From Favolaschia claudopus (taxonomy: Eukaryota > Basidiomycota > Agaricomycetes > Agaricales > Mycenaceae): a stretch of 64,000 nucleotides of DNA. The stretch spans positions 248,001-312,000 of the forward strand of contig JAWWNJ010000196.1 in the NCBI GenBank assembly GCA_037176885.1. The letters run 5' to 3'. The translations under genes and the position numbers were made by a program. The notes beneath the pieces are model-generated. The model searched no databases, was not told the origin of the DNA, and worked only from the letters and a program-made list of their open reading frames with translations. Shown in pieces: positions 1 to 10,919 of this stretch (position 1 is its first letter; the number at the start of each line of letters is the position of its first letter).

Positions 1-1368
1 ATCGAAGCGTCAATTCCACCGATACGTCTAGCGTTGGATGAAGGGAATCGTCGCGCGGCGATTCGCTTCAACAAGCTGAGTAAAAACAGTCCGATCATTC
101 AAAGGCTACCTGATGTTTGGCGGGGGGATCGTCCCCCAACCTCCCCGCCATCACTCCCAGTCCGGCCACAGGGCTCGACGAGCAAGGTGAACTTGCGCAA
201 GACAACCCAACTCCAGCGAGTGGCACAATCAACATCAGCCGAGGACGAACGCATCTCTCCTTACCTCACGGAACCTTGGCGGCGTACGGCGGTGGATTTC
301 GGGGAACGGCTACGGATCTCAGGAACTGCGGGGGAAGAGAAAGACGAAGCAGCAAAGGCACACAAACGAAAAATAAGTGAATTCAGTTCTTCCCCCGATC
401 ACCTACTAGTGTAATCCGACGGCTCGCAACGCGCTGTGCACCGAGTTCGCAGAACGGGAGCGGGCTTTGTGATTTACCACAAAGACAAAGAAGTCTTCGC
501 AAAAAGCCTTGGCCTGGGCAGCAGGGCTGAGGTCTACGATGCCGAGCTCACAGGACTGTTATTCGGAGCGGCAAAAGCCGTCTCGATAGCAGCCGACGAC
601 CCTCAAATAAAAGAAATTCACTTCTTTGCAGATAACGTGTCCGCAATCAATACCATCTGCGACCCGAAACCACGCCCAGGACAACTTGCCGCGCATGTAT
701 TCCACAAGAGAATATGTGCTTTCCTCGACGCTGACCCAGAGCATAAAGTTGAAATCTCATGGTCCCCCGGACATTGCGATATCGACGGGAACGAGCGAGC
801 GGATGAGCTTGCGAAAGCTGGAGCGGAACTAGCAGCGCCTCCAGGGGGCACACGCTCCCACGCGCTCAGGAAATCGAAGGAGAAAGTGCAGAAGTCGTGG
901 ATGAGGGAGTGGAAGTCGACGCCGAAGACTGGGAGCTATGCTATAGCGAACCGATTCCCCCCCTCACTCAAGCCGACCCCACACTTCAAGGCACTGAAGC
1001 GAGAAGTTTTTGGGCGGGTCACACAGTGCCGCATAGGACACTGTTTTTCAGGCGAGTACTACAGCCGCTTTGTTCCATCCGAGGACGTTGACTGCGCATG
1101 CGGCGAAGCTTTCCAAAGCCGCGAACATATTCTTCGCGAGTGTCCTCAATACGAGGACCAACGGCACATACTCCGGAAAGTCTCAAGGGATATTTCCCTG
1201 CCCGAAATATTGGGTACAAAAGATGGCATCTCCGCACTTGCGCAATTTTTGGAGCTGTCCGGGGCGTTTACAAAAACGGGCAGACTCCGCGCGCCACAAG
1301 CCCTACCAGTCTACGAAGACGAGCCGGAACCCCCGGACGAAGAGTCGGACGAGGGAGAAGCAGGATGA
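1..1368 (+). pseudogene. LINE ORF2 C-terminal part: linker, RNase H, zinc knuckle
   Basis: The reading frame is open from base 1 to 1368 except for one TAA at 412-414, so this is the 3' end of a non-LTR retrotransposon ORF2 whose reverse transcriptase lies off the left edge. The RNase H fold is readable after the stop: SDGS (first Asp), DAELTGLL (Glu), FADN (Asp) and SPGHCDIDGNERADELA (His and last Asp). A C-terminal Cys/His knuckle follows (CACG...HILREC), as is usual after RNase H in fungal Tad1-like LINEs. The protein ends in an acidic tail. RNase H would degrade the RNA strand during reverse transcription. The TAA falls immediately before the first catalytic Asp, so the copy is dead unless read through. 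Family level (LINE with RNase H) is secure; the Tad1 clade is inference. Confidence 0.85.
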
Positions 1369-2028
1369 GCGCGAGGGCCGCGCTCATTGGGTCTCCCAAC
1401 ATTCACCTAGGCCAAGACACCGACATAATCCTCGCAATACACCCACATCGTGTCAGCCCAACCTACCGTATAATTACGTTCGATTCGGATGTCCCGCGTC
1501 ACGCACCCCCGTGTCGATCCGAACTTTGCGTTTTGGTCCCGCGTCACGACGGCCACTGTCGAACGTCTTAAGCGTCACGGTGAGCAAAAATGCGCCCAAA
1601 TCGTGCAAAAAAGAGAAGATTTTGCGGTTTAGAAATTTTTTTCTTCCGAATTTTGCGCCTGGTCACGCAAAATTTTCTGTTTGTCGACTTGTCGAATCGA
1701 TTTCGGGGGGTCACGCGTCACACCCCCTGTCGAATTGAACGTAATTGTACGGTATACCCCTTCATCTTCTTGTAAATTTCCTTTCACTTATGCGCTATGG
1801 CCTATGATTCTATGAATCCGATAATATTCCCGCTACCTAGAGTACAACTCAACCCACTCCTCACACGACTAAACTACACAACCACCGGATTCCCCCATTG
1901 CGCCGACCCCTCCTTTATTTATCGCCTCCGGGCACCGCGTCTTAGTAGTTAGTTTACTTGTTGCGGTATAGAAATGCAGAGACAAATGAAAAATAAAAAA
2001 AATAAAAAAATAAAAAATAAAAAAAGGC
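1369..2028 (+). repeat. LINE 3' untranslated region with A-rich tail
   Basis: This is the 3' UTR of the upstream LINE. It ends in an A-rich tail of repeated TAAAAA units (about 1982-2025), the expected end of an element copied by target-primed reverse transcription. It is interrupted by a small TIR element at 1466-1752. The last ~70 bases before the tail recur in inverted orientation at 2398-2472. Confidence 0.7.
1466..1752. mobile_element. 287-bp TIR element (MITE) in the LINE 3' UTR
   Basis: The termini are inverted: CCGTATAATTACGTTCGATT on the left, and the right end reversed reads CCGTACAATTACGTTCAATT. TA dinucleotides flank both sides, as for Tc1/mariner-type insertion. GTCACGCGTCAC-like motifs lie just inside the ends. 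The same plan is seen at 48866-49365 and, in part, before 54300, so these are diverged members of one family. No coding capacity. Confidence 0.7.
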
Positions 2029-2397
2029 CTTCCACGTGCTGGGCACGTGCTGGGAAAGCATTAATTACGTCATGTCAGACTGGGGGTCCGGGGAGGCCAA
2101 GGGGTTTCGTCGCCACCTTCGGCGGGTACACAGCTTGTCGGGGCTCCGCCCCAAGCCCCGGAGGTTTTCTTTTGCTGGATTCCGTGCCCTCGGCGCCACA
2201 CTGCCGCTCCGAGCTCGGAGTCGCTACGCTCGCGATCCGCGCGCGGCGCCATCGGGAAGGTTCACGCGGCTGAATCTTCAATCCGAGCCTGTGGGAACCG
2301 GCAGCAACATCTCGACAGGCGGCTGCGACATCTCGACAGCGTCCCGTGGTTTTGTGTCAAAGGCACGTTACTTTTCACGTGCTCGGCTCTTTTTTTG
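2029..2397. other. GC-rich segment between two convergent LINE tails
   Basis: The segment lies between the A-rich tail of the left LINE and the opposed tail of the right LINE. It has several CACGTG palindromes and a stretch (around 2130-2160, acacagcttgtcggggctcc) that recurs at about 58476-58500. I see no credible gene. It may be a small retroposed or SINE-like unit or residual target DNA. Confidence 0.4.
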
Positions 2398-2937
2398 TGT
2401 CAGCATTTGTATACCGCAACAAGTAAACTAACTACTAAGACGCGGTGCCCGTGGGGCGATAAATAGAGGGGAGTAGCTCTAGGGAGGAATCGTCCGTAGT
2501 TGGTAGAGTATAGTCTCGGAGTGTAAGGTAAGTAGTGTGAATTACCGGGGTATAGTGGCGGATGCATAGTGCATGGGGCCATAGAGCATAAAGTGGATAA
2601 ACTATCTACAGAGGAAGAAAAGAAAGAAAAGAAGAGAAGATGCCGGGCCACAAGGGCGCGCGGGTGTCGGCGGGGGAGGGAAGTGAATAGCGGGGACGCT
2701 TCTGTCCTGGGGGCATCATCTTGCGGGTGTTCGCCTACCCGCCGTCGTTTTCGTCGTCCGACAACCAAGGGTCAGGCTCGTCTTCAAATGTGGGGAGGTC
2801 CGCCTTTGCAAACGGACGCCCAGTCTTCGTAAAAGCGCCCGAGGCCTCTATGAACTTGGCCAAGGCGTCTACAGTTTTTAACCGGTCAATGATACAAACA
2901 GCTTGTGCGGCGCCAGTGCAAGTTGGGAAGGCTTAAT
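2398..2937 (-). pseudogene. Second LINE 3' end, antisense, 5'-truncated
   Basis: On the minus strand the frame ending at the stop at 2735-2737 encodes about 64 residues that match the end of the LINE at 1-1368. The shared blocks are ALAxFxExSGAFTKTGR, followed by an acidic EDEPxP tail. The UTR continues to about 2398 and ends in an A-rich run (minus strand). Similarity stops near 2937, giving a typical 5'-truncated LINE fragment. It is a diverged relative, not an identical copy. Confidence 0.75.
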
Positions 2938-2940
2938 AAT

Positions 2941-4551
2941 TTGTGGATATCTTCATTTACAAGTTATCTACATACTAGCAAGTTTGAGAGCACACACTCT
3001 GGCTTGCACGATGTGTAGGATTTTTTCTTTGTCTCAATGGTGGGAAAGGCAAATTTGATTTGCCTTTAGCGTGATTGAACAGCGTTCCCTTCACCTTTTA
3101 AACATGTAGTTATACTTAGTTAGTCCTCAGTATGCTCTCAGTACCCTCAGATGGCCCACAATGCGAGCGAACCCATGTTCAGAGTTCGTCTCAGGTTCTG
3201 AGACAAATTGCCAGTGACAATTACCAAATTGGGACCACCATCAAAATCCTCTTCCTCGCGAATTCAGCCAATACCCGTGCTTGTTCTTCATAAAAGAGCG
3301 TGTCATGCATTCATCCGACTATCTCAAGTCTTGCATGTGATGCTGGGAGGCAACCGAGTTCGAAATTATCTTGCAGCAGCACTTTGATGGCATGATTGAC
3401 GGTTGTCTCATTGACACGGGAATCGCACTTTCGAGTCGTTGACCGTAGAGCTCTTGCATCTCTTCTCAGAAAAATCTGAAAGTTTGGGACAGCATACTTA
3501 TGATGTATGCACAGATCTCTAGCTACTCATCTAGGTTGTTCAACAGAATCGTATGCTAAAAATTGCCATGTGAAAATGTTTGTCTCATTGACCGGTGAAA
3601 TACTGTATGCCTTTGCGTGTGCCTAATAATTCGGGCATGGCCAAGTCCCTCGAGGCCTTACGGAGTAGGTGGCGGTGGTCGCCGGACGTGCTCGGCTCCT
3701 TGTGCTTTCATGTATAGAAAAAAAGGACAGAGGCGAGTGGTGCTCGCGAAGCTTCGGATCCCAATGATCCGAAGTTGAGTCAGCGTCAACTGGTCAAGCG
3801 TGCAATTCCAAAGTCTGCCAATTCGGGCTCTTTTCGCGAGATTTTGGTATCATTCGAAGCGCTACGTCTAGGCGAGTATCCCCTGCGAATCTCAGCCTGA
3901 TCTGAGCAGAAATGAACGAATTTGAGCGACTTTCTTCTCGCTCGAAAAACTGTCAGCCACTCCCACTCAGCGCCGCATAATCCCGAACCGAGTCGGTCGC
4001 AATCGGCATCGGCTTGTCCGGAAATCGCAACAAAGACGAATTTATTCTGAGATGAGTTTGTATTCCGGTTGTTAGAAAATTTGAGAGTATATACTTGAAT
4101 CAGAATTGAGCATTATAGCTTTTTCTCAAATTATTCTATGGGATGCCCCATGTTTCAAGTAGCAACTCGATCGATTCAATTTTCTGTGCCAACGATCCCA
4201 AACAAGCGCAATTCAACTTCGAGTCGTGACGGTGATTCTTCCAAGTGCGAGTCCTAGATGTGTCCCATTGTAACAAATAACGTCGCATATAAACTCTTGG
4301 AAGAGAAGTGTGTGGAAGGAGACACAGTTTCACCCTCGACTGTTTCTCTTTCCCATGTCTTTCCACCAATAGTGAATCCCCGCACCCGTTGGAGGCGATC
4401 ATGGCTGGAGTGACCAGGAGTGACTGTTTTGTGTCATATCAAAATACGTGCGTACAATCGCCTTCTTATGACAGAGCTGACCCTCAGCATCAATTACGGC
4501 AAAGACAGCAAAGACAGAATGAGGTTCTTTGGACGTAGCAAAACCTTTGGT
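2941..4551. other. No gene seen
   Basis: The stretch is AT-richer, with many stops in all frames and only short ORFs. The only structure I noticed is a short perfect hairpin around 3754-3776 (cttcggatc/gatccgaag). Confidence 0.5.
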
Positions 4552-4589
4552 GGCCGATGCCGGACAAAATACGGAACACATATGATATC

Positions 4590-4900
4590 ATCACCTGTCA
4601 CAACCCATCCCGATCAATCCCAGCTTGTCCTCAACCGTCACAGCCTATCCTCAAGCATCCCAATGAATCCTTGGCTAGTCACTCCTTGTCCCTCTCCATC
4701 CTCGTTCATCCTCGTCTCAACCCTGCTTATCCTCAAGATGTCCTAGTGACTTCCCGGTGACTGCCGACTTTACTTGTCCATTGTTTGTCACCGCACATCC
4801 TTGGATGTCCCAACTTGTCCTCAATTTGGTCTGTGTTCACTTGTAAGAGCTATCCTGGACAATACTCGAGTATCTCAAACCATCCCAACCCGATCCATCG
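4590..4900. repeat. Left subterminal cluster of degenerate ~10-bp repeats
   Basis: Units such as ccATCCCgat, aaTCCCagct, tgTCCTCAac and taTCCTCAag repeat roughly every 9-12 bases, all on this strand. A similar cluster in the opposite orientation lies at 21600-21830. Such subterminal repeats commonly bind the transposase; that role here is inferred. Confidence 0.65.
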
Positions 4901-5034
4901 TATCAGATTTGATAATAATCACCACCAATGACCTTCAATCTCTGTATATGCCTAGGCCGTTCTTCGTTCAAAGAGATCTCCTTTCCGTGAAACGTCTCTT
5001 GCTCTGTTTCCTCCTCTTCTGTTCTCCTCCCTCG

Positions 5035-6847
5035 ATGGATTCTGACACCAGACTGAATAATCTGCGGGACGCTTACCACTTGTTGAACGACGATGTTCTG
5101 TCGGCTCTGCATGTAATGGTCGGAGATTCCCCTCGTTTGAGCGCTGTGAGAGATCGAGCGCTAGCGCTGGCATCTGCTGCCGAATTGGTTTCTTTGATTT
5201 CTTGATCCTTTAATGGTGGTTCAACCACAACCCAGCACCGCGCCGTCTTCCCTCCCGATGAGTACGCGACCTTGCAGACTTCCATTTCCACCATGGTTTC
5301 CGCACTCGACCTCGCATGCCATCAATCGATGGATCCACCTGATAGCGCGCCACTTGCTGTAGCTCGTTACATTCGCACCGGAAGACGGGGACGCCCGCGA
5401 ATCGAAATTGATCCCCAATTTTTGAGCGCTGCACTCGAACTTCGCGGTCCCACTGGTATAGCTCCTGAACTCGGAGTATCCTCACGCACTGTTCGTCGCT
5501 CAGCGCTGCGCGCTGGATTGGTTCAGCCTGGAGCTCCGGTCTTCCAGTCTCACATTGATGAACACGGTGCGACTCACATAGTTCATACGTCGACAACGCC
5601 CGCTGTCTCCGTCCTTTCAGACTCCGAACTCGATCAATTGGTCGCTTCGACACTCGAAATCTTTCCTCAGTTTGGGCGGCGTATGATACGAGGTCACCTC
5701 AAGTCCCAAGGCTATCGTGTACCCCGTGAACGCATTACTGCTTCATATTTGCGTGTTCATGGTGCTCCCGCCATCTTTGGTGACCGACAGATTAGTCGAA
5801 AGAAATACAGTGTCCCTGGGCCACTCTCCCTCGCGCATTTGGACGGTCAACACGGTAAGATTCTATCTATATCTCTCTGGTTTCATTGCGTAGTTTCATT
5901 CAACGAATTGAACTAGGACTTATTCGCTATAAAATGGTGATTCACTGTATCATAGACGGCTATTCCCGATTCGTTCTCGGTATCCGAGTACACGATAACA
6001 ACCGAGGTGCGAGTGTTCTTCAGTTGCTGCTGGACGTTATCAGTACACACGGCCGCCCGAGCCGTATGCGTGGAGATCACGGTGTGGAGAATATTGAGGT
6101 TACCATATACATGGAGGAAGTGAATGGCACCGGTCGCGGGTCATTCATTTGGGGAAGGTAATGTTCGTGCGAACTCACATTTGATTTATCTCAGACTCAT
6201 TGGTTCACAGGAGTGTTCACAATACCCGAATCGAACGACTGTGGTACGATGTCACTCACGGCTTCGGAAAGAAATGGAAGACTTTCTTCCTCGACCTTGA
6301 GGCCAACCACGGACTTAATCCCACACGCCCGGGACACATCTGGCTCCTTCACCACCTATTTCTCTCTTCCGTCAATCGTGACGCTCAAGATTGGGCAGAG
6401 GCGTGGAACTCACATCAGCTGACGATACGTCGCAAGCGTGAGCGTAGTCCACGCGACATGTTTCTCTTTGGTATGCTTCGTGAGGGTCCACGCGGAATCT
6501 CGTCGTTCCTCAGGCCTGAGGAGGAGGGAATTGAGGACATCAACGAGTATGGTATCGATTGGGAGGTTGGCAACGAGCCAGACCTACTTGCTCACCTTCT
6601 AGAAAATAATCCACATGAACATGTGGTTAGCAACGACCCTTTTGCGTCTGCCAGCACACCTGCAAATCTTTCGGAGGTTCTCTGCGATCCACCGAACTGT
6701 CCCTTCACTCCCGCGCAGCTGCAACTTCTCGATCAGCACTTGTCTGATTCAGTGGATTTATTTTCTCGTAACATGAATGTGCGTCGGCAAGTTTGGGTCA
6801 GAGCTTTGGAGATCGCAGGGGGTATACAGAGGCGAGAGATACGTTAG
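5035..6847 (+). CDS. Integrase-core transposase (DDx34E), four exons
   Basis: Exons 5035-5187, 5236-5854, 5917-6157 and 6211-6847 join in phase into 549 codons with GT-AG introns of 48-62 nt. The N-terminal third holds a GRRGRPR AT-hook-like basic patch and an HTH-like stretch (LGVSSRTVRRSALRAGL). The rve-type catalytic core follows: Asp in LAHLDGQH (residue 254), IDGYSR, Asp in MRGDHGVEN (311) and Glu in NTRIERLWYD (346), so the triad is DDx34E and complete. The C-terminal region keeps HIWLLHHLFL and RSPRDMF motifs that I associate with basidiomycete integrase-core proteins. The role would be cutting and joining transposon ends in the nucleus. No stop or frameshift is seen, so this copy could be functional. 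IS3EU- or Ginger-type membership is inference. Confidence 0.85.
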
Positions 6848-7038
6848 AATGTAGCTTGTGCCAATGTTAAGCTGCATATTTTGCTGAGGTAGCTTTGCTT
6901 CAATTCGATGAACACTTTCGGCGAGCTGTCCGGGAAATTCCGGACGTCTTCTGCATCACGTTACCGCGTGACTATGTTTGTTGACATCAACCTTCCTTGT
7001 CGTCTCCCGTCATCATCCCGACCACGACCTTCAATTGC

Positions 7039-7910
7039 ATGCCTGAGTTCCAGGTGCTGGCGGCGTTTGGCCATCGCGTCAAACAGGCCCTTAAGAAGAT
7101 CTTCCAGAAGCCCAAGAAATGGCCACAAGGTGCGTCATTGTAGCCTTATTTTCGCGCACGGGTCAACGATCTTAGCAGGGTATCTGGTGGTCTTTCCTCG
7201 TACATGGGCAGAAGGCACTGCGAGGAAGCCCCACGAAACATTCTCTATCGACGTTGGCGACTACACCGATTCTCTTGAGCCCATACCTGTCAAGGTTTCC
7301 GAGTACGACGAGGAGAAACTGCCGACGACTGCTCCTGGGCGATACCTCATAGGCCAAAAGCTCGCTCCCGGTCCCGTTCACGTCGCTATTCGCGGGAAAC
7401 ACCTTGCACTCTGTGCTGGTCACGTATGTCTGCCATTGTTTCTTGGTTTTGTTATGGATTACGCTAATAATTGTACTCGTTCAGCATGCTCTCGTCTGCC
7501 GTTTAGGGCTCGAAGGAAGCATTTTGGTCATGACGCGTTCCGACTATGAAGAGGTCACGTCTGTGTGCGTTCCAGGTAACAATCCGAACAAAAGTAAAGC
7601 AGCGCGGCTGCGTTCCTTCCTCGTTCCCGAAAGATTTGTTGAGCCGGGGGCACGCCTCAAAGACGAGGACTTCAAGGTCAATATTTTGGCAGCGGTGGTA
7701 ATGGAGACGCACGCCATCGTTGTTATCGACTACTCTCGTATTGCCCAGATTCATGTGGTGAGCAGCGCACGGAAGTTCGAGAAGGCCGATTTGCGACCTG
7801 GGTCCGAGGTGTGTGTTTCTTTTATATGTGCTAGTGTTTGAATGACATTTTCTTTATCTGAGATGTGGCGCGATAGATTATGGGCAAAGTGGGGTGGCGC
7901 TCCTGATTGG
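7039..7910 (+). pseudogene. 5' part of the transposon's unknown/AT-hook gene, cut by a retroelement
   Basis: Exons 7039-7129, 7176-7423 and 7485-7808 join in phase. A further exon from 7863 (starting MWRDRLWAKWGG) runs into retroelement DNA at about 7910. The encoded part begins with a basic helix (RVKQALKKIFQKPKKWPQ) and continues with a compact domain of unknown type. I do not recognise the family. It lies on the same strand and 190 bp behind the integrase gene. Its continuation is probably the coding DNA from about 12539, on the far side of the insertion, although the middle may be lost. Linking the two halves is inference from position and strand. Confidence 0.55.
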
Positions 7911-9376
7911 GTCTACCCAATATACTCAATTCGGACCTTAAGAGCTGCAACTTATGCGCACTGAGGTATAACTCCTCGCGCTTGAGTATGTCAATTACTT
8001 TCTTTACATGTTCGACATGCTCCTCGAGTGTATTTGAATAGATAATAATGTCATCCAAATACACGTCCATAAAACGCCCGATATAATCGCCGAATAAGTA
8101 ATTCATGAGTGTTTGATAAGTGGCAGGTGCGTTGCAATCTCCTTGTTGAAGAACAAGACTAACCATGTTGCCGTCTGGAGTGCTCATCGCAGAACGGGCG
8201 ACATGTTCAGGTTCAATCCTGATTTGCTCGTAAGCGTCTTGACCATCGATCAAGGATCTGAATTTACAACGCGAGGCGCGCCGCAATATGCCTTCCATGT
8301 CAGGCAATGGTGAGGTCATCTTCTTTGTGTTTGCATTGCGCGCGCGCAAGTCAACGACGACTCGCAGTTTCAACGAGTCACTCTTGAACTTTTGGAATCA
8401 ATAACATCGGCGCAGTGTTACTTGCGCTGGTAATTTGCCAACGGCCGTTCTTCAGGTAAATTCGACGTTTCTCGTCCCATAAATTTCTTAACGCTTCGGG
8501 ACAGCGAGAAGGTCTCCAAGGAAGAACCTTATTCTCATCGATGAGTGGAATTGTATGATTGATTGCACGAAGACGAGGTAAGCCCGTCTCTTCGGCTGAT
8601 TTACATATAGGTTTAGCATATTCCATAAGCTCATCGCGTGCCGCTTGTAGGTTCATCTCATTCAGTTCAACCGCGCCCGAAAAAACCCGAGCGGTAGCGA
8701 TTCCTTCAAGAGGCAACGAGTTAGCGCTTCCGATGCAAACGCGAGCCGGATTCAAGCCTATGCTCACCTTGTGTTGAAACAACCAAGCCGTTCCCAAAAT
8801 CATGTCGTATCCGCTAAGGTTCGCAACGAAAAAACTTCTTTCCTCTGCGATGTCTTGGTAGCTGAATTTCAGTTTCACAGAGTGATTGATTTTCGATCGC
8901 GATCCTTGAACTGCAAGCTGCAAGGTAATTGGATCATCCAATTCCTTCCGCTTGATTTTGAGCTGATCCACAAGAGTTGTCGAAATTAAATCCTCAAGGG
9001 ATCCTGAGTCAACGAGAGCGCGAACCGGCTCGCCGTTCACTCGAACGACAATAACCAAAGGTCGCGCCACAACTCTGTTAGTGAGTTTTGGCGTGGAAGC
9101 GGTGCGTGCGATTCCCTTCACGCTATCCGCTGGAATTTGAACTCCATGGCAGTTCAAAACGAACTCGCCCTCCACGGCAAAGTCAGGTTCGTCGAATAAA
9201 GAACCAAGGTAACTGAACCGATGAGTCGTTTTGTAACCCCGTTTCGAGTCGTTTTCATGGCGTAGATGCTGAATGTGCTTCTTCAGCACCCATCCAACCA
9301 AGTCGAGCCGCGGGTTCAGCAGCATATCCTCTGATATCTGCACCGCAAGCTCTTGATCTCCGAGTGGAATCGACAC
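7905..9376 (-). pseudogene. Gypsy pol fragment: aspartic protease and partial reverse transcriptase
   Basis: The minus-strand frame from 9376 to 8378 encodes a retropepsin-like protease with active-site DSGS (ALVDSGSLEDLI) and the GYDMILG block, then the start of RT ending LLIPK. It then breaks; the RT continues in another frame from about 8380 to 7905 (VVVDLR, YLDDIIIYS catalytic Asp pair, LRSELSILG). The break is a small indel. RT stops after the SELSILG block, where the retained element ends. The upstream overlap with gag (9316-9376) is in a different frame, compatible with gag-pol frameshifting or with decay. No RNase H or integrase is present, so the copy is not autonomous. Confidence 0.85.
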
Positions 9377-10917
9377 TCAGGTAACTCATATTCATCTGGC
9401 TCTTGAGGCACTCGTGCAATCGTGACATGCTCAAAGACAGGTATTTCTCGACTGACGTCTCGAAAATATTGCTGAATTGCATCGGCTAGCAAGTCCTCGA
9501 TGGGAAAGGCGTGAATCGGTAAGATTTGCTGATACTCAAAGCCCAGAAACAGCGCGCGTTGACGCGCATACCATTGAACAAGATGGAACGAGGGATGACG
9601 AATATGATCAACAGGTAAAGGCACTACAACATCCGAGTACGAATCCTCGATGGTAAACGCATCCGTTGTAGGCCTCAGAACCCGAAAACGAACTGATTCT
9701 CTCTTGTCATCGGGCCAGGGAGTCAGTTCATCGCCTGGATAAGGCTGGAAGAATTCTAACAGCGCGGAAACTGTGTTACCAACAATATCCCCGAGCTGTC
9801 GCTCTCGAGGCGATAATTCACGGGTATGTGGTATTCCATACAATTCTAACGCGCGAGCCCATCGTTCAAGACGATCTTCATAGCTATCTCCGGAGTCGGT
9901 GACCAGAATCGGCATGGGTTCATCGTCATCTGAATCGTCGCTCGGGAGTCGGCTAAATTCTTCTAAGTCTGGCATGCTACCATTCGACGAATCGTTGTCG
10001 TCTGGATCGTCAGACTCTTCAACCGAAGAGGCGCTCACTGTCTTCAAACTAGGCAAGTCATCCATCTCTGAATCAGAGTCACTAACGGCTCGAAGCGAAG
10101 GCGGCGAACCGAGCCGTTCACTAACCGTGTCTAATTCAATCTCCGTGAATGCGAAGTCAGACGTGCCAACTGATCCAGAGAATAGATCGTAAGAATCCGT
10201 TTCAGACTCGAGACCCGCAATCTGATTTTTATACCAGCGAATGAAGTCGAATTCTTGGTTCGAAAGAGTCTCTCTTGCCAAAGTAAAGCACGCAGCGACC
10301 AATCGATCGGAAATAACGATGTTCTCGCCATCCGAGTTGACTTCAAATCGCTCTGAGTGCGTAGGATCACTCGCTTCGATCCATTCGTGATCGTCAAGCA
10401 TAGTTTGAACCATGCTAACTTGAGCATCACCCAGGGGTTGAAGGTATCTCTCCTCATTCACGACGTTGTCGGGGTCGAATCCCCGCATGACAGAACGCAG
10501 TTGAGCGTACCAAAACCCAGGCATGAACCCAGGATCACGCAGTAAGTAATCTTCGATGACTACTTCAACATCGCACTCGTTGTCCATGACAAGATACTCG
10601 TTATCAGACGTGCGGTAAACATTGAATCGAACTTCATCGTAGCATTCGTCTGGGGTCCTATTAATTAAATCCCCAGGGTACGGCTGAGCTTCTTGAAGCT
10701 TCATGACCATTTGGAGCGCATGTAGGTCTGGAAGAGTGTGTCGGAAAAATGTAGTTTCGCTTATAACGGATTGACCCGGATTACCGGCTTGACAGGGATG
10801 CCAAGCCGCGGTAAGCCGCTCCGCAGGAGATTGCAAGCCTTGTCGAGCCGTGACAAGCGGCCCAGCTGCCGCATCCCCGGCATAGGACGGCAACGAGTTC
10901 GTCGAGATATTTGGCAT
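9316..10917 (-). CDS. Gag-like protein of the gypsy element, with an internal duplication
   Basis: This is a 533-codon uninterrupted ORF directly upstream of the protease. It contains two copies of a roughly 100-residue module that begins QPYPGD and has the pattern VRFxVxRxT, D..V.V, RxPxF, WYAxxR, xGF. They are separated by a highly acidic Ser/Asp-rich linker (about residues 245-330). I see no CCHC knuckle. Position upstream of protease makes it the structural (Gag-like) protein of the element. The ATG at 10917 is the first in frame. The duplicated module is described under findings. Confidence 0.7.
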   Translation of the reverse strand: MPNISTNSLPSYAGDAAAGPLVTARQGLQSPAERLTAAWHPCQAGNPGQSVISETTFFRHTLPDLHALQMVMKLQEAQPYPGDLINRTPDECYDEVRFNVYRTSDNEYLVMDNECDVEVVIEDYLLRDPGFMPGFWYAQLRSVMRGFDPDNVVNEERYLQPLGDAQVSMVQTMLDDHEWIEASDPTHSERFEVNSDGENIVISDRLVAACFTLARETLSNQEFDFIRWYKNQIAGLESETDSYDLFSGSVGTSDFAFTEIELDTVSERLGSPPSLRAVSDSDSEMDDLPSLKTVSASSVEESDDPDDNDSSNGSMPDLEEFSRLPSDDSDDDEPMPILVTDSGDSYEDRLERWARALELYGIPHTRELSPRERQLGDIVGNTVSALLEFFQPYPGDELTPWPDDKRESVRFRVLRPTTDAFTIEDSYSDVVVPLPVDHIRHPSFHLVQWYARQRALFLGFEYQQILPIHAFPIEDLLADAIQQYFRDVSREIPVFEHVTIARVPQEPDEYELPECRFHSEIKSLRCRYQRICC

Positions 10918-10919
10918 GT

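Noticed and set aside
2400..2768. 122-codon minus-strand ORF
   Set aside because: It overlaps the LINE 3' UTR and end of coding in another frame; the true LINE frame stops at 2735.
5210..5653. 147-codon minus-strand ORF
   Set aside because: Antisense shadow of integrase exon 2.
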